Positions 25,325 through 34,089 of a stretch of DNA of 64,000 bases are shown here, piece by piece (the stretch's first letter is position 1; each line of letters starts with the position of its first letter). Under the pieces are notes generated by a model. The model ran no database searches. It worked only from the letters and a program-made list of their open reading frames with translations, and was not told the origin of the DNA. The position numbers were made by a program, and so were the translations under genes. The stretch is from Blautia sp. MSJ-9 (GTDB lineage: Bacteria; Bacillota; Clostridia; Lachnospirales; Lachnospiraceae), in assembly GCF_018919065.1 (NCBI RefSeq), contig NZ_JAHLQG010000053.1:1-64000 (forward strand), read 5' to 3'.

Positions 25325-26275
25325 TTATTTTACTTTCTCTCCCAGTTCATAAATTGCTTCTATAAGATATTCCTGGAATTTAGCTACATCCACATCCACA
25401 ACTGCAATATTCTCTTCTGATTCTTCATACATCCACCAGCGGAAATCTACGATCGTTCTTCCTGCGGATACTCCATCAGAGCAGTCTACATCCAATGCCA
25501 CTTTCTCTACCTTGAAGATTTCCGGATGTGTCAGATACATATATGGTACTGCATCATGAATGCTTACTTTTCCTCTGAATTTGTTTCCATTTGCCAGACT
25601 GTATCCTGTCATTTCACCACAGAATCTGGCAATCTTATTCTGAGACTGGCTGAGTTTCTGGATCTGTGAGCTTGTCAGCGCACATTTCTCTGTGACATCC
25701 AGTCCACACATAACGATCGGAAGACCGGATTTAAATACGATTCTTGCTGCTTCCGGATCTACATAAATGTTAAACTCTGCTGATGCTGTCACATTGCCTC
25801 CGGCTATTGCTCCGCCCATAAGAACAATCTCCTGAATTTTCGCTTTTACTTCTGGATAGATTTTAAGAAGTAAACCAATATTTGTCAACGGCGCTGTACA
25901 GATCAGAGTTACTTTCTCTCCTTCCGGAAGTTCTGTGAGAAGTTTCTTAATATAAAAGACTGCCATCTCCTTCTCCGGTTCTGCATCTGCTCTCGGGATT
26001 GTGCAATCTCCAAGACCATTCTTTCCGTGAAATTCGGATGCTGTCTGTAGCTCTCTGACAATAGGTTCTACCATTCCTGCTGCAACCGGCACGTTCAGTT
26101 TAAAAAGTGCTGTTACATCCAATGCATTTCTGGTTACTTTTTCAATTGTCTGATTTCCTGCTACTGTTGTCACAGCCAGAAGTTCAAAAGCTTCCGGATG
26201 TACTGCCGCATACGCAAGAGCGATTGAATCATCAATTCCAGGATCACAGTCCACAATAATTTTTCTTTTTTCCAT
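25325..26275 (-). CDS. inosine-uridine preferring nucleoside hydrolase
   Basis: This 316-residue protein hydrolyses ribonucleosides to base and ribose in the cytoplasm. The calcium-binding aspartate cluster DCDPGIDDSIAL is at residues 8-19; VTTVAGNQ and the EFNIYVDPEAARIVF segment follow, both family hallmarks. The start ATG at 26275 is chosen because it has a GGGG-containing ribosome site and places the DxDxGxDD motif near the N-terminus; an in-frame ATG at 26326 would add 17 residues not usual in the family. It is probably co-transcribed with the exonuclease downstream. It is a salvage enzyme; the preferred nucleoside cannot be read from sequence. Confidence 0.93.
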   Translation of the reverse strand: MEKRKIIVDCDPGIDDSIALAYAAVHPEAFELLAVTTVAGNQTIEKVTRNALDVTALFKLNVPVAAGMVEPIVRELQTASEFHGKNGLGDCTIPRADAEPEKEMAVFYIKKLLTELPEGEKVTLICTAPLTNIGLLLKIYPEVKAKIQEIVLMGGAIAGGNVTASAEFNIYVDPEAARIVFKSGLPIVMCGLDVTEKCALTSSQIQKLSQSQNKIARFCGEMTGYSLANGNKFRGKVSIHDAVPYMYLTHPEIFKVEKVALDVDCSDGVSAGRTIVDFRWWMYEESEENIAVVDVDVAKFQEYLIEAIYELGEKVK

Positions 26276-26410
26276 AGTTTTCGTCCCCTTTGCATGTAAT
26301 TTATAAATACCTTTTATCCCATTCACCTGTATCGGGTGTCTGTTTTATAGTATAACAGACAGAGATTTTACTGTAAACACCTGATATCCTGACGTAAAAC
26401 GCAAGATATT

Positions 26411-26437
26411 GTTACTGTTCATTCCGTTCTCAGTAAC
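26411..26437. repeat. solo 27-bp palindromic module (family P)
   Basis: GTTACTGTTCAT ... CTCAGTAAC, with the stem extended by three bases on each side (ATT/AAT). It is the same module as the end of the 142-bp element at 28496-28637 and the solo copy at 57050-57076. It lies between the LOG gene and the nucleoside hydrolase gene. Confidence 0.75.
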
Positions 26438-26553
26438 AATCACATTATTACGCTTTTTATTCTTATCATATACAAAATCCCCGTAAACATAACTTTTTGC
26501 ATTATGTTTACGAGGATTGCTATAATTCCATTCAACAATGTTGTATCGTTTCT

Positions 26554-27102
26554 TTACTTCTCTGCGCAATATTGTTCTATGTAATCGAAAATTTCTTCCG
26601 GTTTATCCATAAACTTACACATATCCAGAATCTTCGGTTCCATAAATTTCTCTTTGACTGTATGCTCCAGAAGCTGCTTCATCAGGTCATAATAGCCATT
26701 GATATTATAGAAAACAATGGCACGATCCAGACGTTTCAGACTTTTAAGTGTAAGAATTTCAAAGAATTCTTCGTAGGTTCCGATTCCTCCGGGAACTACA
26801 ATGGTTGCCTGGGACTTCTCTTCCAGAAGATATTTTCTCTCTCGCATTGTTTCAGTCATGATAAATTCTGTGCAATGCTGATACAGAATGCCAGGTTCAT
26901 CAAAGAAACGTGGGGCAATTCCCAGAAGGTATCCGCCTTCTGCATCCACACCTCTGGCCGCAGCTCCCATAAGTCCTGTCTCGCCGCCTCCGAATACCAG
27001 ACCATGGCCACGCTTTGCCATCTGTCTGCCAAGTTCTTCTGTTTTGTCGTAATAAATCTGAGCCAATTCCGGGCTGGCTGCGCCATAGATGCAAATGTTC
27101 AT
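26554..27102 (-). CDS. LOG family protein (nucleotide phosphoribohydrolase-like)
   Basis: This 182-residue Rossmann-fold protein has the LOG signature PGGIGTYEEFFE (about residue 104) and an early GGGETGLMGAAARG nucleotide-binding segment. LOG proteins release the base from nucleoside 5'-monophosphates; in bacteria the physiological substrate is mostly unclear. Length and motifs are complete. The neighbouring nucleoside hydrolase makes a nucleotide-salvage grouping plausible, though a repeat module lies between them. The ATG at 27102 follows AAGGAG. Confidence 0.9.
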   Translation of the reverse strand: MNICIYGAASPELAQIYYDKTEELGRQMAKRGHGLVFGGGETGLMGAAARGVDAEGGYLLGIAPRFFDEPGILYQHCTEFIMTETMRERKYLLEEKSQATIVVPGGIGTYEEFFEILTLKSLKRLDRAIVFYNINGYYDLMKQLLEHTVKEKFMEPKILDMCKFMDKPEEIFDYIEQYCAEK

Positions 27103-27175
27103 TTCAAGAATCTCCTTATATTCTCATATAACAATATTATTATATAAATACTTCGTATCTGTTCAGCAGCTTCTC

Positions 27176-27199
27176 AGTTGACTACTGAATAGTCACAAT
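27176..27199. repeat. end fragment of a family P palindromic element
   Basis: GACTACTGAATAGTCAC matches the right end of the element at 40192-40334 (GACTGCTGAATAGTTAC) with few changes. It lies between the DUF362 stop and the LOG start. Only this end can be recognised. Confidence 0.5.
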
Positions 27200-27257
27200 A
27201 TTTCTAATTACAGACGCCTTGATAAATTTCTGAATTAGCCTGAAAAATTAACTGCTA

Positions 27258-28385
27258 TTATTTTATAACTTTCAGCTCATACTGTCTGGTTCCCAGTCCG
27301 ACTTTCTCTGCCTGATCCAGTGTTGCCTGCCATTCAATGTTCGGGTTGGAATCTTTGAAATGGTCGTGGTGACAGTGCCAGTCAGGTTTTGCCAGATGTT
27401 CTCCAAGCTGGCTGTTCTCGATTGGAGTTGCTTTCAGACAGGCATCTGCACATGCCTGATCCAGAGCTACCGGGTCAAAGCTTGCGAACATTCCGATATC
27501 AGGAAGGATTGGTGCGTCGTTCTCTCCGTGGCAGTCGCAGTTCGGGCTGATATCCTGAACCAGAGCTACATGGAAATGTGGACGACCATGACAGACTGCC
27601 TGTGCATATTCTGCCATCTTACGGTCAAGGAGTTCGTTTGCACTGCTGTTTGGATTGTATACTGCGTCAAAGCTGCAAGCTCCAATGCAACGGCCGCATC
27701 CTTTACATTTATCATAATCAATGACTGCTTTTTTGTTCGGATATGTAATCGCGTCACTTCCGCATTCTTTCGCGCAGCGACGGCATCCACGGCAGAGTTC
27801 TTCGTTTACTGCAGGTTTTCCACTGGCATGCTGTTTCATCTTGCCGGCACGGCTTCCGCATCCCATTCCAATATTTTTCAGAGCGCCGCCAAAACCGGTT
27901 GCTTCATGACCTTTGAAGTGGCTTAAGCTGATAAAGATATCTGCATCCATGATCGCATGTCCGATCAGTGCAGTCTTGCAGTATTCGCCATTTACTACAG
28001 GTACTTCTACTTCGTCTGTACCGCGTAAACCATCACCAATGATGATCTGACATCCGGTTGTGATCGTATTGAAACCATTCATGTTTGCACAGTCCAGATG
28101 CTCCAGCGCATTCTTACGGCTTCCCGGATAAAGTGTGTTACAGTCTGTGAGGAACGGAAGTCCTCCCTGATCTTTACAGAGATCAGCTACTACTTTTGCA
28201 TAGTTCGGACGCAGGAAAGCCATATTTCCAAGTTCTCCGAAATGCATTTTGATTGCTACGAATTTACCATCCATATCGATGTCTTTGATTCCGGCTGCAA
28301 TGCAGAGCTTCTTGAGTTTGTCAAGCTGGCTGGTGCCTACCGGACATCGAAAATCAGTAAAATAAACAGTTGATTTTTCCATCAT
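27258..28385 (-). CDS. DUF362 protein with two [4Fe-4S] ferredoxin motifs
   Basis: This is a 375-residue protein. The N-terminal 180 residues are the DUF362 domain (FVAIKMHFGELGN, FISLSHFKGHEATGFGGALKN). A bacterial ferredoxin domain follows with two clusters, CRGCRRCAKECGSDAI and CKGCGRCIGACSFDAV (about residues 198-245). The C-terminal part includes PNCDCHGENDAPILPDIGMFASFDPVALDQAC. The family is widespread in anaerobes and probably takes part in electron transfer, but the reaction is unknown. The start has AGGAGG six bases upstream. It appears monocistronic, with an element-rich spacer on its upstream side (28386-28611). Confidence 0.9.
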   Translation of the reverse strand: MMEKSTVYFTDFRCPVGTSQLDKLKKLCIAAGIKDIDMDGKFVAIKMHFGELGNMAFLRPNYAKVVADLCKDQGGLPFLTDCNTLYPGSRKNALEHLDCANMNGFNTITTGCQIIIGDGLRGTDEVEVPVVNGEYCKTALIGHAIMDADIFISLSHFKGHEATGFGGALKNIGMGCGSRAGKMKQHASGKPAVNEELCRGCRRCAKECGSDAITYPNKKAVIDYDKCKGCGRCIGACSFDAVYNPNSSANELLDRKMAEYAQAVCHGRPHFHVALVQDISPNCDCHGENDAPILPDIGMFASFDPVALDQACADACLKATPIENSQLGEHLAKPDWHCHHDHFKDSNPNIEWQATLDQAEKVGLGTRQYELKVIK

Positions 28386-28495
28386 TTTTTCCTCCTGTTC
28401 TTATTGGTCAAGTTTAATTTTCTTTTCTATTTTATCACAAGAGACAAGTTCTTTTCGAAATATTTTTTATTTACATCTGCTCATAGAATTTTGTG

Positions 28496-28637
28496 GTTAC
28501 TGTTCACACGCTACTATCCCGCGAGGTGTTTTGGCATGAATATGCCAAAATCCCGAGACATACAGCGCGAATTTATGCGATTAGCATAAATTCTGTGCAT
28601 CGCGAAGCGTGTTACTGGGCACGGAGTGAACAGTAAC
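28496..28637. repeat. 142-bp palindromic element, family P (copy A)
   Basis: Perfect 12-bp terminal inverted repeats, GTTACTGTTCAC and GTGAACAGTAAC, bound the element. Inside are two perfect hairpins, TTTTGGCAT/ATGCCAAAA (loop GAAT) and GAATTTATGC/GCATAAATTC (loop GATTA). About 43 bases around the first hairpin recur almost exactly, in inverse orientation, in copy B (40192-40334). It carries no ORF; it is MITE- or REP-like. Its right end lies inside the DUF1292 reading frame. Confidence 0.85.
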
Positions 28638-28866
28638 ATTTTGTCACTTTTTTGTATTCTGACGGTAAGGTGATCTGCTCTACCACAACATCTCCATCTT
28701 CGGCATTATGATAACGGTAGATATATACCCCCTCCTGAATTTCATCGCCCTCGATCAGAGAAACTGCCAGATATCCCTGTCCTTCAAATTCAAAAGTATC
28801 CATGATCGCAAAATCCCGTTCTGTTCCGTCTGATACCGGGATGCTGATTACTTCATATTCTTCCAT
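28612..28866 (-). CDS. DUF1292 protein with repeat-derived C-terminus
   Basis: This 84-residue protein opens MEEYEVISIPVSDGTERDFAIMD, the typical DUF1292 (YrzB-like) acidic small protein. The start ATG at 28866 is preferred over 28884 because AAAGGA lies at the right distance. The family core runs to EYKKVTK; the last eight residues, CYCSLRAQ, and the stop codon are encoded by the end of the palindromic element (28612-28637). Relatives usually end with an acidic helix, so the natural C-terminus seems to have been replaced. The role of DUF1292 is unknown. It is monocistronic. Confidence 0.85.
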   Translation of the reverse strand: MEEYEVISIPVSDGTERDFAIMDTFEFEGQGYLAVSLIEGDEIQEGVYIYRYHNAEDGDVVVEQITLPSEYKKVTKCYCSLRAQ

Positions 28867-28992
28867 AGTATGTTTTCCTTTCATTCATAAATGTTTTTAT
28901 CTTTATTTATTTACAATATTTTTATTGTAACAAAGAGCATTTATCAAGTCAAAAAATATCATACAAATTTTTTTGAAGAATAAATCGCAAAA

Positions 28993-29024
28993 GAACGACT
29001 GCATCTCTACGAGCACAGCCGTTC
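28993..29024 (-). terminator. possible terminator of the phosphohexomutase gene
   Basis: GAACG(A)CTG pairs with CAG(C)CGTTC around a 14-base loop, about 40 bp past the stop at 29063. The stem is interrupted by one mismatch; a T-rich stretch follows on the minus strand. Confidence 0.4.
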
Positions 29025-29062
29025 CTGTTTAATACATTTTATTCAGTTCAGCTTGCAGCTGT

Positions 29063-30745
29063 TTATGCCATAATTGGTTTCAGTGCTTCTGCAAGCTTCT
29101 CTTTCTCAGCTTCTGCCTCTTCAAGGTTCTTGCCGAGAGTTGTGTAATAGATCTTGATCTTAGGTTCTGTTCCGGATGGACGAACGACTACAGTCTCACC
29201 GTTATCCAGTTTATAGATAAGTACGTTTGCTGCCGGAAGTCCTGTTTCTTCTGGTTTCTTGTAATCTGTTACTTTGACGATCTGATGACCAGCGATCTCT
29301 GTGAGAGGTTTGTCGCGAAGTCCCTGCATCAGAGCTGACATCTTGTCCATTCCGCTTAATCCCGGGAATTCAAAGCTGTCTACTTTATTAAGGTAACGTC
29401 CGTACTGTGCATAGATTTCTTCCAGTCTCTGTTTCAGAGAGCTTCCGATGCTTCTGTAGTATGCTGCCATTTCGCAGATCAGCATGGATCCGATAACGGC
29501 ATCTTTGTCACGTACATATGGACCTGCAAGGTATCCGTAGCTCTCTTCGAATCCGAAGATGAAACGGTCTACTTCACCTGCTGCTTCAAGCTGTGCGATC
29601 TGATCGCCGATCCACTTGAATCCAGTAAGTACGCTTCTGAGTTCTACACCATAATGCTCTGCTACTGCATCTGCAAGTGGTGTGGAAACGATAGATTTAA
29701 CTGCTACCGGGGTCTTTGGCATTGTGCCTTTTTCGATACGGCCTGCACATATGTAGTCAAGGAGAAGAACTCCTACTTCATTACCTGTTACCAGTTCATA
29801 GGAACCGTCCGGGCATTTCATTGCGATACCAACACGGTCTGCATCCGGGTCAGTTGCAAGCATTAAGTCTGCACCTGTTTCTTTTGCAAGGTTTAATCCT
29901 AATTCAAGGGCTGCAAAGATTTCCGGGTTCGGATAGCTGCAGGTTGTGAAGTATCCGTTCGGATATTCCTGTTCCGGAACGATTGTGATATCTGTGATTC
30001 CGATATCTTTTAATACCTGAGTTACAGGTACAAGTCCGGAGCCGTTTAATGGACTATAAACTAATTTCAGGCCAGCTGTTTTGCATAAGCCTGGACGAAC
30101 CTGGCGGGACTCGATTGCTTCATAAAGTGCCTGTTTGCAGTCATCACCTACGAAACGAATCAGACCTTCTTCTACACCTTCTGCGAAAGACATGTATTTC
30201 GCACCTGTGAGTACGTCTGTTTTCTGGATTTCATCGTATACAATTGCTGCTGCATCGTCTGTCATCTGGCATCCGTCAGGACCGTATGCTTTGTATCCGT
30301 TGTACTTAGCCGGGTTGTGAGATGCGGTTACCATGATACCTGCGTTGCATTCATAATAACGTGTTGCAAAAGAAAGTGCCGGTACAGGCATCAGTGCATC
30401 ATAAATTCTTACTTTGATTCCGTTTGCTGCAAGTACGCCTGCTGCGTTCTTTGCAAATACGTCGCTCTTGAGACGGCTGTCATAGCTGATAGCTACTGTC
30501 TGGTTTCCGCCCTGTGTTTTTACCCAGTTTGCCAGTCCCTGTGTTGCCTGACGTACTACATAAATATTCATACGGTTTGTTCCGGCACCAAGTACTCCAC
30601 GAAGTCCTGCTGTTCCGAACTTCAGTGCTACTGCGAAACGATCTTTGATCTCTTCATCGTTTCCTTCGATCTTGGATAATTCCGGATTGAGGTCTGCATC
30701 CTGCAGATCTGCTGCCAACCAACGTTTGTATTCTTCTTGATACAT
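29063..30745 (-). CDS. phosphoglucomutase/phosphomannomutase
   Basis: This 560-residue alpha-D-phosphohexomutase interconverts glucose-1-phosphate and glucose-6-phosphate (or the mannose forms). The phosphoserine loop is GIMVTASHNPAKYNGYK (about residue 138). The metal-binding loop DPDADRVGIA is near residue 300 and the sugar-binding FGFEESYGYL near 400; the phosphate-binding RPSGTEPKIKIYY lies near the C-terminus. The ATG at 30745 is preferred over an upstream GTG because GGAG sits at the right distance. It is the long (about 560-residue) PgcA type. It links glgP-derived glucose-1-phosphate to pfkA. Promoter 30807-30835. Confidence 0.95.
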   Translation of the reverse strand: MYQEEYKRWLAADLQDADLNPELSKIEGNDEEIKDRFAVALKFGTAGLRGVLGAGTNRMNIYVVRQATQGLANWVKTQGGNQTVAISYDSRLKSDVFAKNAAGVLAANGIKVRIYDALMPVPALSFATRYYECNAGIMVTASHNPAKYNGYKAYGPDGCQMTDDAAAIVYDEIQKTDVLTGAKYMSFAEGVEEGLIRFVGDDCKQALYEAIESRQVRPGLCKTAGLKLVYSPLNGSGLVPVTQVLKDIGITDITIVPEQEYPNGYFTTCSYPNPEIFAALELGLNLAKETGADLMLATDPDADRVGIAMKCPDGSYELVTGNEVGVLLLDYICAGRIEKGTMPKTPVAVKSIVSTPLADAVAEHYGVELRSVLTGFKWIGDQIAQLEAAGEVDRFIFGFEESYGYLAGPYVRDKDAVIGSMLICEMAAYYRSIGSSLKQRLEEIYAQYGRYLNKVDSFEFPGLSGMDKMSALMQGLRDKPLTEIAGHQIVKVTDYKKPEETGLPAANVLIYKLDNGETVVVRPSGTEPKIKIYYTTLGKNLEEAEAEKEKLAEALKPIMA

Positions 30746-30806
30746 TTTGACCACTCCTGCCCTGTTTTTTTAGTATATATTGTATATATTAGCTTAATAT
30801 AGTTCC

Positions 30807-30835
30807 ATCATACCATAATTTAAATCAATCAGCAA
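30807..30835 (-). promoter_or_regulatory. probable promoter of the phosphohexomutase gene
   Basis: TTGCTG (30835-30830) and TATGAT (30812-30807), spaced by 17 bp, lie about 65 bp before the ATG at 30745. Confidence 0.6.
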
Positions 30836-30979
30836 CAAAACAGGGAAATTTAAGTTAAGTTTTCTAACGGTTTCTATCGAGGTTTTTGGAAATAGTTCTT
30901 CCTTGATGAATTATGATTTTGTTAATCTTTTCAGTAGTGATTTTCCTTGCAAATATTGTATTTCTGATGTTGGTACAGG

Positions 30980-32092
30980 TTATCTGTAGTAGCAATTTTC
31001 ACTGCATCCATTTGGAAAAATCGTCTGCTTTATTTGCTGCTGAAATATTTTCTCATTATTCTGATCCTGCTGGAGATTCTTGATATTTCTATTCAGAATG
31101 TCCAGTACCCGTCGGAGGTTACGGATGTCCTTTTCCATGAAATCTGTGTAGTTGCCTCTGCCTACCAATTTCAGATGGGTGATGCCGGCTTTTTGCAGCT
31201 GATAAAGGGCACATAGACCGCATCCGGTTTCACCACATAGATAGCCTGTATCATCGTATCTCTTAAGCCAAGTTTCATCTTCTAAAATATCTTCCACTTC
31301 TACAGACTCCTTGTCTGAAACTTCTGACATCTGCCAGCTATGCCTCTCGCCATTAACTGATTTACACTCATTTATCTTATCAAAGTCACTGCTATTGTAA
31401 TCACTTGCGTACATACATAATCTGTCTTTTTTTGCTATCTTTTCCAGATGATATGGTACTCTGCAAAGATATCCCATTTCATCACAATGAAGAGAATTGC
31501 AAAATGCACCGCTGAACTGACACATTTCGTTGAGAATAAATGCTTCGAATTCTGTCTGCGCCCGTTCGCCACCTGCCAATTGTTCTGCATGGATTACTGA
31601 CTGCATGTCTTCGAAAGTATTCTTCCTGTGAAATATAACGCGTTTGAGTTTCTGACGCTGTAAAACATCGACCATACGGCTGTTTATTTCCCCGGTCTCT
31701 CCGCTTAGGTGGATGTCGCAGTCAGTTCCGTGATTTCGCAGATATAGAATTAGTGCCGGATCTGCTATGATATAGCTGCAGAATCCCAGTTTCATGCAGT
31801 TTTGAATGATTTCTGCTATTTCTGGATATTGTTGTGGGATATAATATAGAGAATTAAATGTCAGATGGACTGGTTTTCTGTATTTCTTTATCATTGCGGA
31901 AAGTATTTCCAGTTCACTGTAGGAGCCAAGCTGGACATTGTAGCAAAATACTTCCCGCCTGTTTAACGGCATCACTGTGCCATATTTTTTTGCCCAGGAA
32001 TAAGGGACGTAACCGCAGAAAAATTCGTCTGCGCCAGCTTCTGCGAATCGAATGTATTCATCTATTGAGCCTAAGCCTGCTGTGATTTTCAT
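30980..32092 (-). CDS. U32 peptidase/UbiU-like protein
   Basis: This 370-residue protein begins MKITAGLGSIDEYIRFAEAGADEFFCGY, the TIM-barrel start of the U32 family. The middle keeps FEAFILNEMCQFSGAFCNSLHC, resembling the region that carries iron-sulfur ligands in U32/UbiU proteins. Further Cys clusters, YLCGETGCGLCALYQL and a C-terminal NGCSENCYYR, are present. U32 proteins include RNA-modification (RlhA, TrhP) and oxygen-independent hydroxylation (UbiU/UbiV) factors; the substrate here is unknown. It follows, with about 100 bp between, the related 32195-33580 gene and seems to end a four-gene unit that starts with a toxin-like gene. Confidence 0.75.
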   Translation of the reverse strand: MKITAGLGSIDEYIRFAEAGADEFFCGYVPYSWAKKYGTVMPLNRREVFCYNVQLGSYSELEILSAMIKKYRKPVHLTFNSLYYIPQQYPEIAEIIQNCMKLGFCSYIIADPALILYLRNHGTDCDIHLSGETGEINSRMVDVLQRQKLKRVIFHRKNTFEDMQSVIHAEQLAGGERAQTEFEAFILNEMCQFSGAFCNSLHCDEMGYLCRVPYHLEKIAKKDRLCMYASDYNSSDFDKINECKSVNGERHSWQMSEVSDKESVEVEDILEDETWLKRYDDTGYLCGETGCGLCALYQLQKAGITHLKLVGRGNYTDFMEKDIRNLRRVLDILNRNIKNLQQDQNNEKIFQQQIKQTIFPNGCSENCYYR

Positions 32093-32194
32093 GATTCTTT
32101 TTCCTTTTCTCCAAGATTTTTTTAGACATTATTTACCAAACGGACCTCTTTAATTAAATCAGAAAACTTACCAATTTTGATTAAACGTAATTCT

Positions 32195-33580
32195 CTACTC
32201 CCATCCAATAACAAGACGGTCGATTCCTGCGTTTGCGTAAGCTTTTATTTTCTCCGGATGATTCAGTAATTCTTTATCTATTCCAAACAAAGAGTTAAAG
32301 CGTCCGGTTATATTCAGATGTTTTGGATATGACAACCTATATATGCTGCAATAATGCGAGCATTCTTTTACCAGATACTGTATGCCTCGGTTTCCTGTTG
32401 TGCAGATTGCGTAAAGCGGACAATACTGAGATGTATTGGTCTGATAGTATGGAAGATGCAGACTGTTTTTTCCCTGTGGAAATTCCTGTTCATAGCCGCA
32501 GGATTCCCATTCATAACGCTGAATTCCAAACTCACTTTGCAGATATTTGCGATAGAAATCTGCATTTAAATTGTTCTGACTGTACAGACTTTTATCACCT
32601 TTTTTATATGGGAATCTTGGGTCTTTTTTTCGCTTGTTTAACAGAATACCCAAACATGGAATAAGATACTGTCTCATCTCGTTAATAGCTTCTGATTTCT
32701 TTATTGCTAATTCTGCATTTTGTTTTGCTATAATATCTGCCATCGCCCAGTCATTTATAACGATTTCTATACAGGTATCTTTTTCTTTGCACCATTGTGC
32801 AAGACGATTTATCAGTTCTTCGATGGGCTTTAACATAAACTCCCGAATATAAGAGAACGCAATTGTAATTCCAAGAGATTCTTTATACGCTTTCTCTAAC
32901 ATCATAAATAATTCTTTCTCATCTGGAAATAGCAGATGGCAAAACTGATTTCCAATATAAATACGGTTCAAATTAAGTCCATGTCCAATATTCGATTTGT
33001 TGTCCGGGCTATCATTTTGCTTATTTGAGTCTAATTGATTTCCCGTTATCCTCTTCCATTCGTAACATTGCTCTATCAACTGTTTTATGTCGTTTTGCAG
33101 ATATTCTCTGTATAATTCCGGTCGGTCAATTTCAATTGCCGTTTCCAGACTGTAATTTTGTCTCTCTTCCAGGCTATAATAATTAACCGGCTTTTTTTCC
33201 GGGTATTCCGTTAATGCTCTGGCAAGTTCTTCATCGTCATCTTCCAGTTTCAGGCGGATATACCTGCTGTACTGTCCCTGCAGTTTTCTTACTTCCTGCT
33301 TGTAACTCTCACTATTTACAAGCACTGTGTATTCCATACAAAACTCTACAAGTTCCGAAGAAACATTGTCCTCTTCAATTGTATAATTCCTGATTTCTAT
33401 TTCATGATAATCAGCCTGTTCCATATCATAAAAGCAAACCAAAAAAGATTCCGGCGAAGCTGCCTTTTCAGCCAGTCTGAACCGGAATCCCTCTTCAGCA
33501 AGTTCTATAATCCTGATTTCCTTTCCATCCATAAAACCGGATAGCAGACCGAAAGGAATCATTGATATTCCGTTTTTCAT
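32195..33580 (-). CDS. divergent U32/UbiV-like protein with N-terminal extension
   Basis: This is a 461-residue protein. Residues 1-110 form a beta-rich region of PilZ-like appearance (not certain). From about 190 onward it looks like a diverged U32 barrel: LNRIYIGNQFCHLL, IEIVINDWAMADII, LGILLNKRKKDPRFPY, which recall UbiV-type proteins. A Cys-rich end (YCPLYAICTTG, ECSHYCSIY) could bind a cluster. The last residues, YANAGIDRLVIGWE, resemble a barrel strand. Its ATG overlaps the stop of the antitoxin-like gene (ATGA), implying translational coupling. With 30980-32092 it forms a UbiU/UbiV-like pair. The function is unknown. Confidence 0.6.
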   Translation of the reverse strand: MKNGISMIPFGLLSGFMDGKEIRIIELAEEGFRFRLAEKAASPESFLVCFYDMEQADYHEIEIRNYTIEEDNVSSELVEFCMEYTVLVNSESYKQEVRKLQGQYSRYIRLKLEDDDEELARALTEYPEKKPVNYYSLEERQNYSLETAIEIDRPELYREYLQNDIKQLIEQCYEWKRITGNQLDSNKQNDSPDNKSNIGHGLNLNRIYIGNQFCHLLFPDEKELFMMLEKAYKESLGITIAFSYIREFMLKPIEELINRLAQWCKEKDTCIEIVINDWAMADIIAKQNAELAIKKSEAINEMRQYLIPCLGILLNKRKKDPRFPYKKGDKSLYSQNNLNADFYRKYLQSEFGIQRYEWESCGYEQEFPQGKNSLHLPYYQTNTSQYCPLYAICTTGNRGIQYLVKECSHYCSIYRLSYPKHLNITGRFNSLFGIDKELLNHPEKIKAYANAGIDRLVIGWE

Positions 33581-34074
33581 CGTTCTTCTGCTCTCTGCAT
33601 TCTTATTCTTTTAAATATTTCATACTGTCGTTCCAATTCCGCATTTTCATCTGCTAACATACCCTTTGCCTCCAGTATTCTCTCAATTGCCTGAGACGGA
33701 TCCATTGTATGATATGGTAAAAATAAACCTCTCAATTCTTTTGGTTTTATAATTTTATAAACTTGTGCAGATGTTAATTCATAAGTAATTGAAAGATATC
33801 TGTAAAGATACCCAATCCAGTACATTTCATTATGAGTATATTTTACAGATCCATAATCTGAAACTCCATATTCTTCATCTACTAATTGTAAAATATCATT
33901 TGCCTGAATATTACTTTCAAGAACAGATTCGTTATCAAGCCTTTTTGCTATCTTACTTCTCATAAAACGTCTAATAAAAATCTCAGAACTCGATTCCATT
34001 TTATCAATAGAGTTTTCAAATGCTGTCGCCTGAAGTTCGCATAAAAGTAAACCGTCTTTATCTATCTTTTTCAT
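33577..34074 (-). CDS. antitoxin-like protein of a DUF3990-linked pair
   Basis: This 165-residue protein has the conserved SSSEIFIRRFMRSKIAKRLDN segment followed by YWIGYLYRYLSITYELT and IIKPKELRGLFLPYHTMDP, features I associate with small proteins encoded beside DUF3990 toxins. It resembles the protein at 9062-9523. It lies 15 bp after the DUF3990-type gene and its stop overlaps the start of the next gene by 4 bp. The antitoxin role is inferred from position and family resemblance; no DNA-binding motif is obvious. Confidence 0.65.
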   Translation of the reverse strand: MKKIDKDGLLLCELQATAFENSIDKMESSSEIFIRRFMRSKIAKRLDNESVLESNIQANDILQLVDEEYGVSDYGSVKYTHNEMYWIGYLYRYLSITYELTSAQVYKIIKPKELRGLFLPYHTMDPSQAIERILEAKGMLADENAELERQYEIFKRIRMQRAEER

Positions 34075-34089
34075 GCACCAGTCACCTCT

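Noticed and set aside
26345-26569. 74-codon minus-strand frame between the nucleoside hydrolase and LOG genes
   Set aside because: It overlaps a repeat module and the end of the LOG gene, has no ribosome site and reads as random basic residues.
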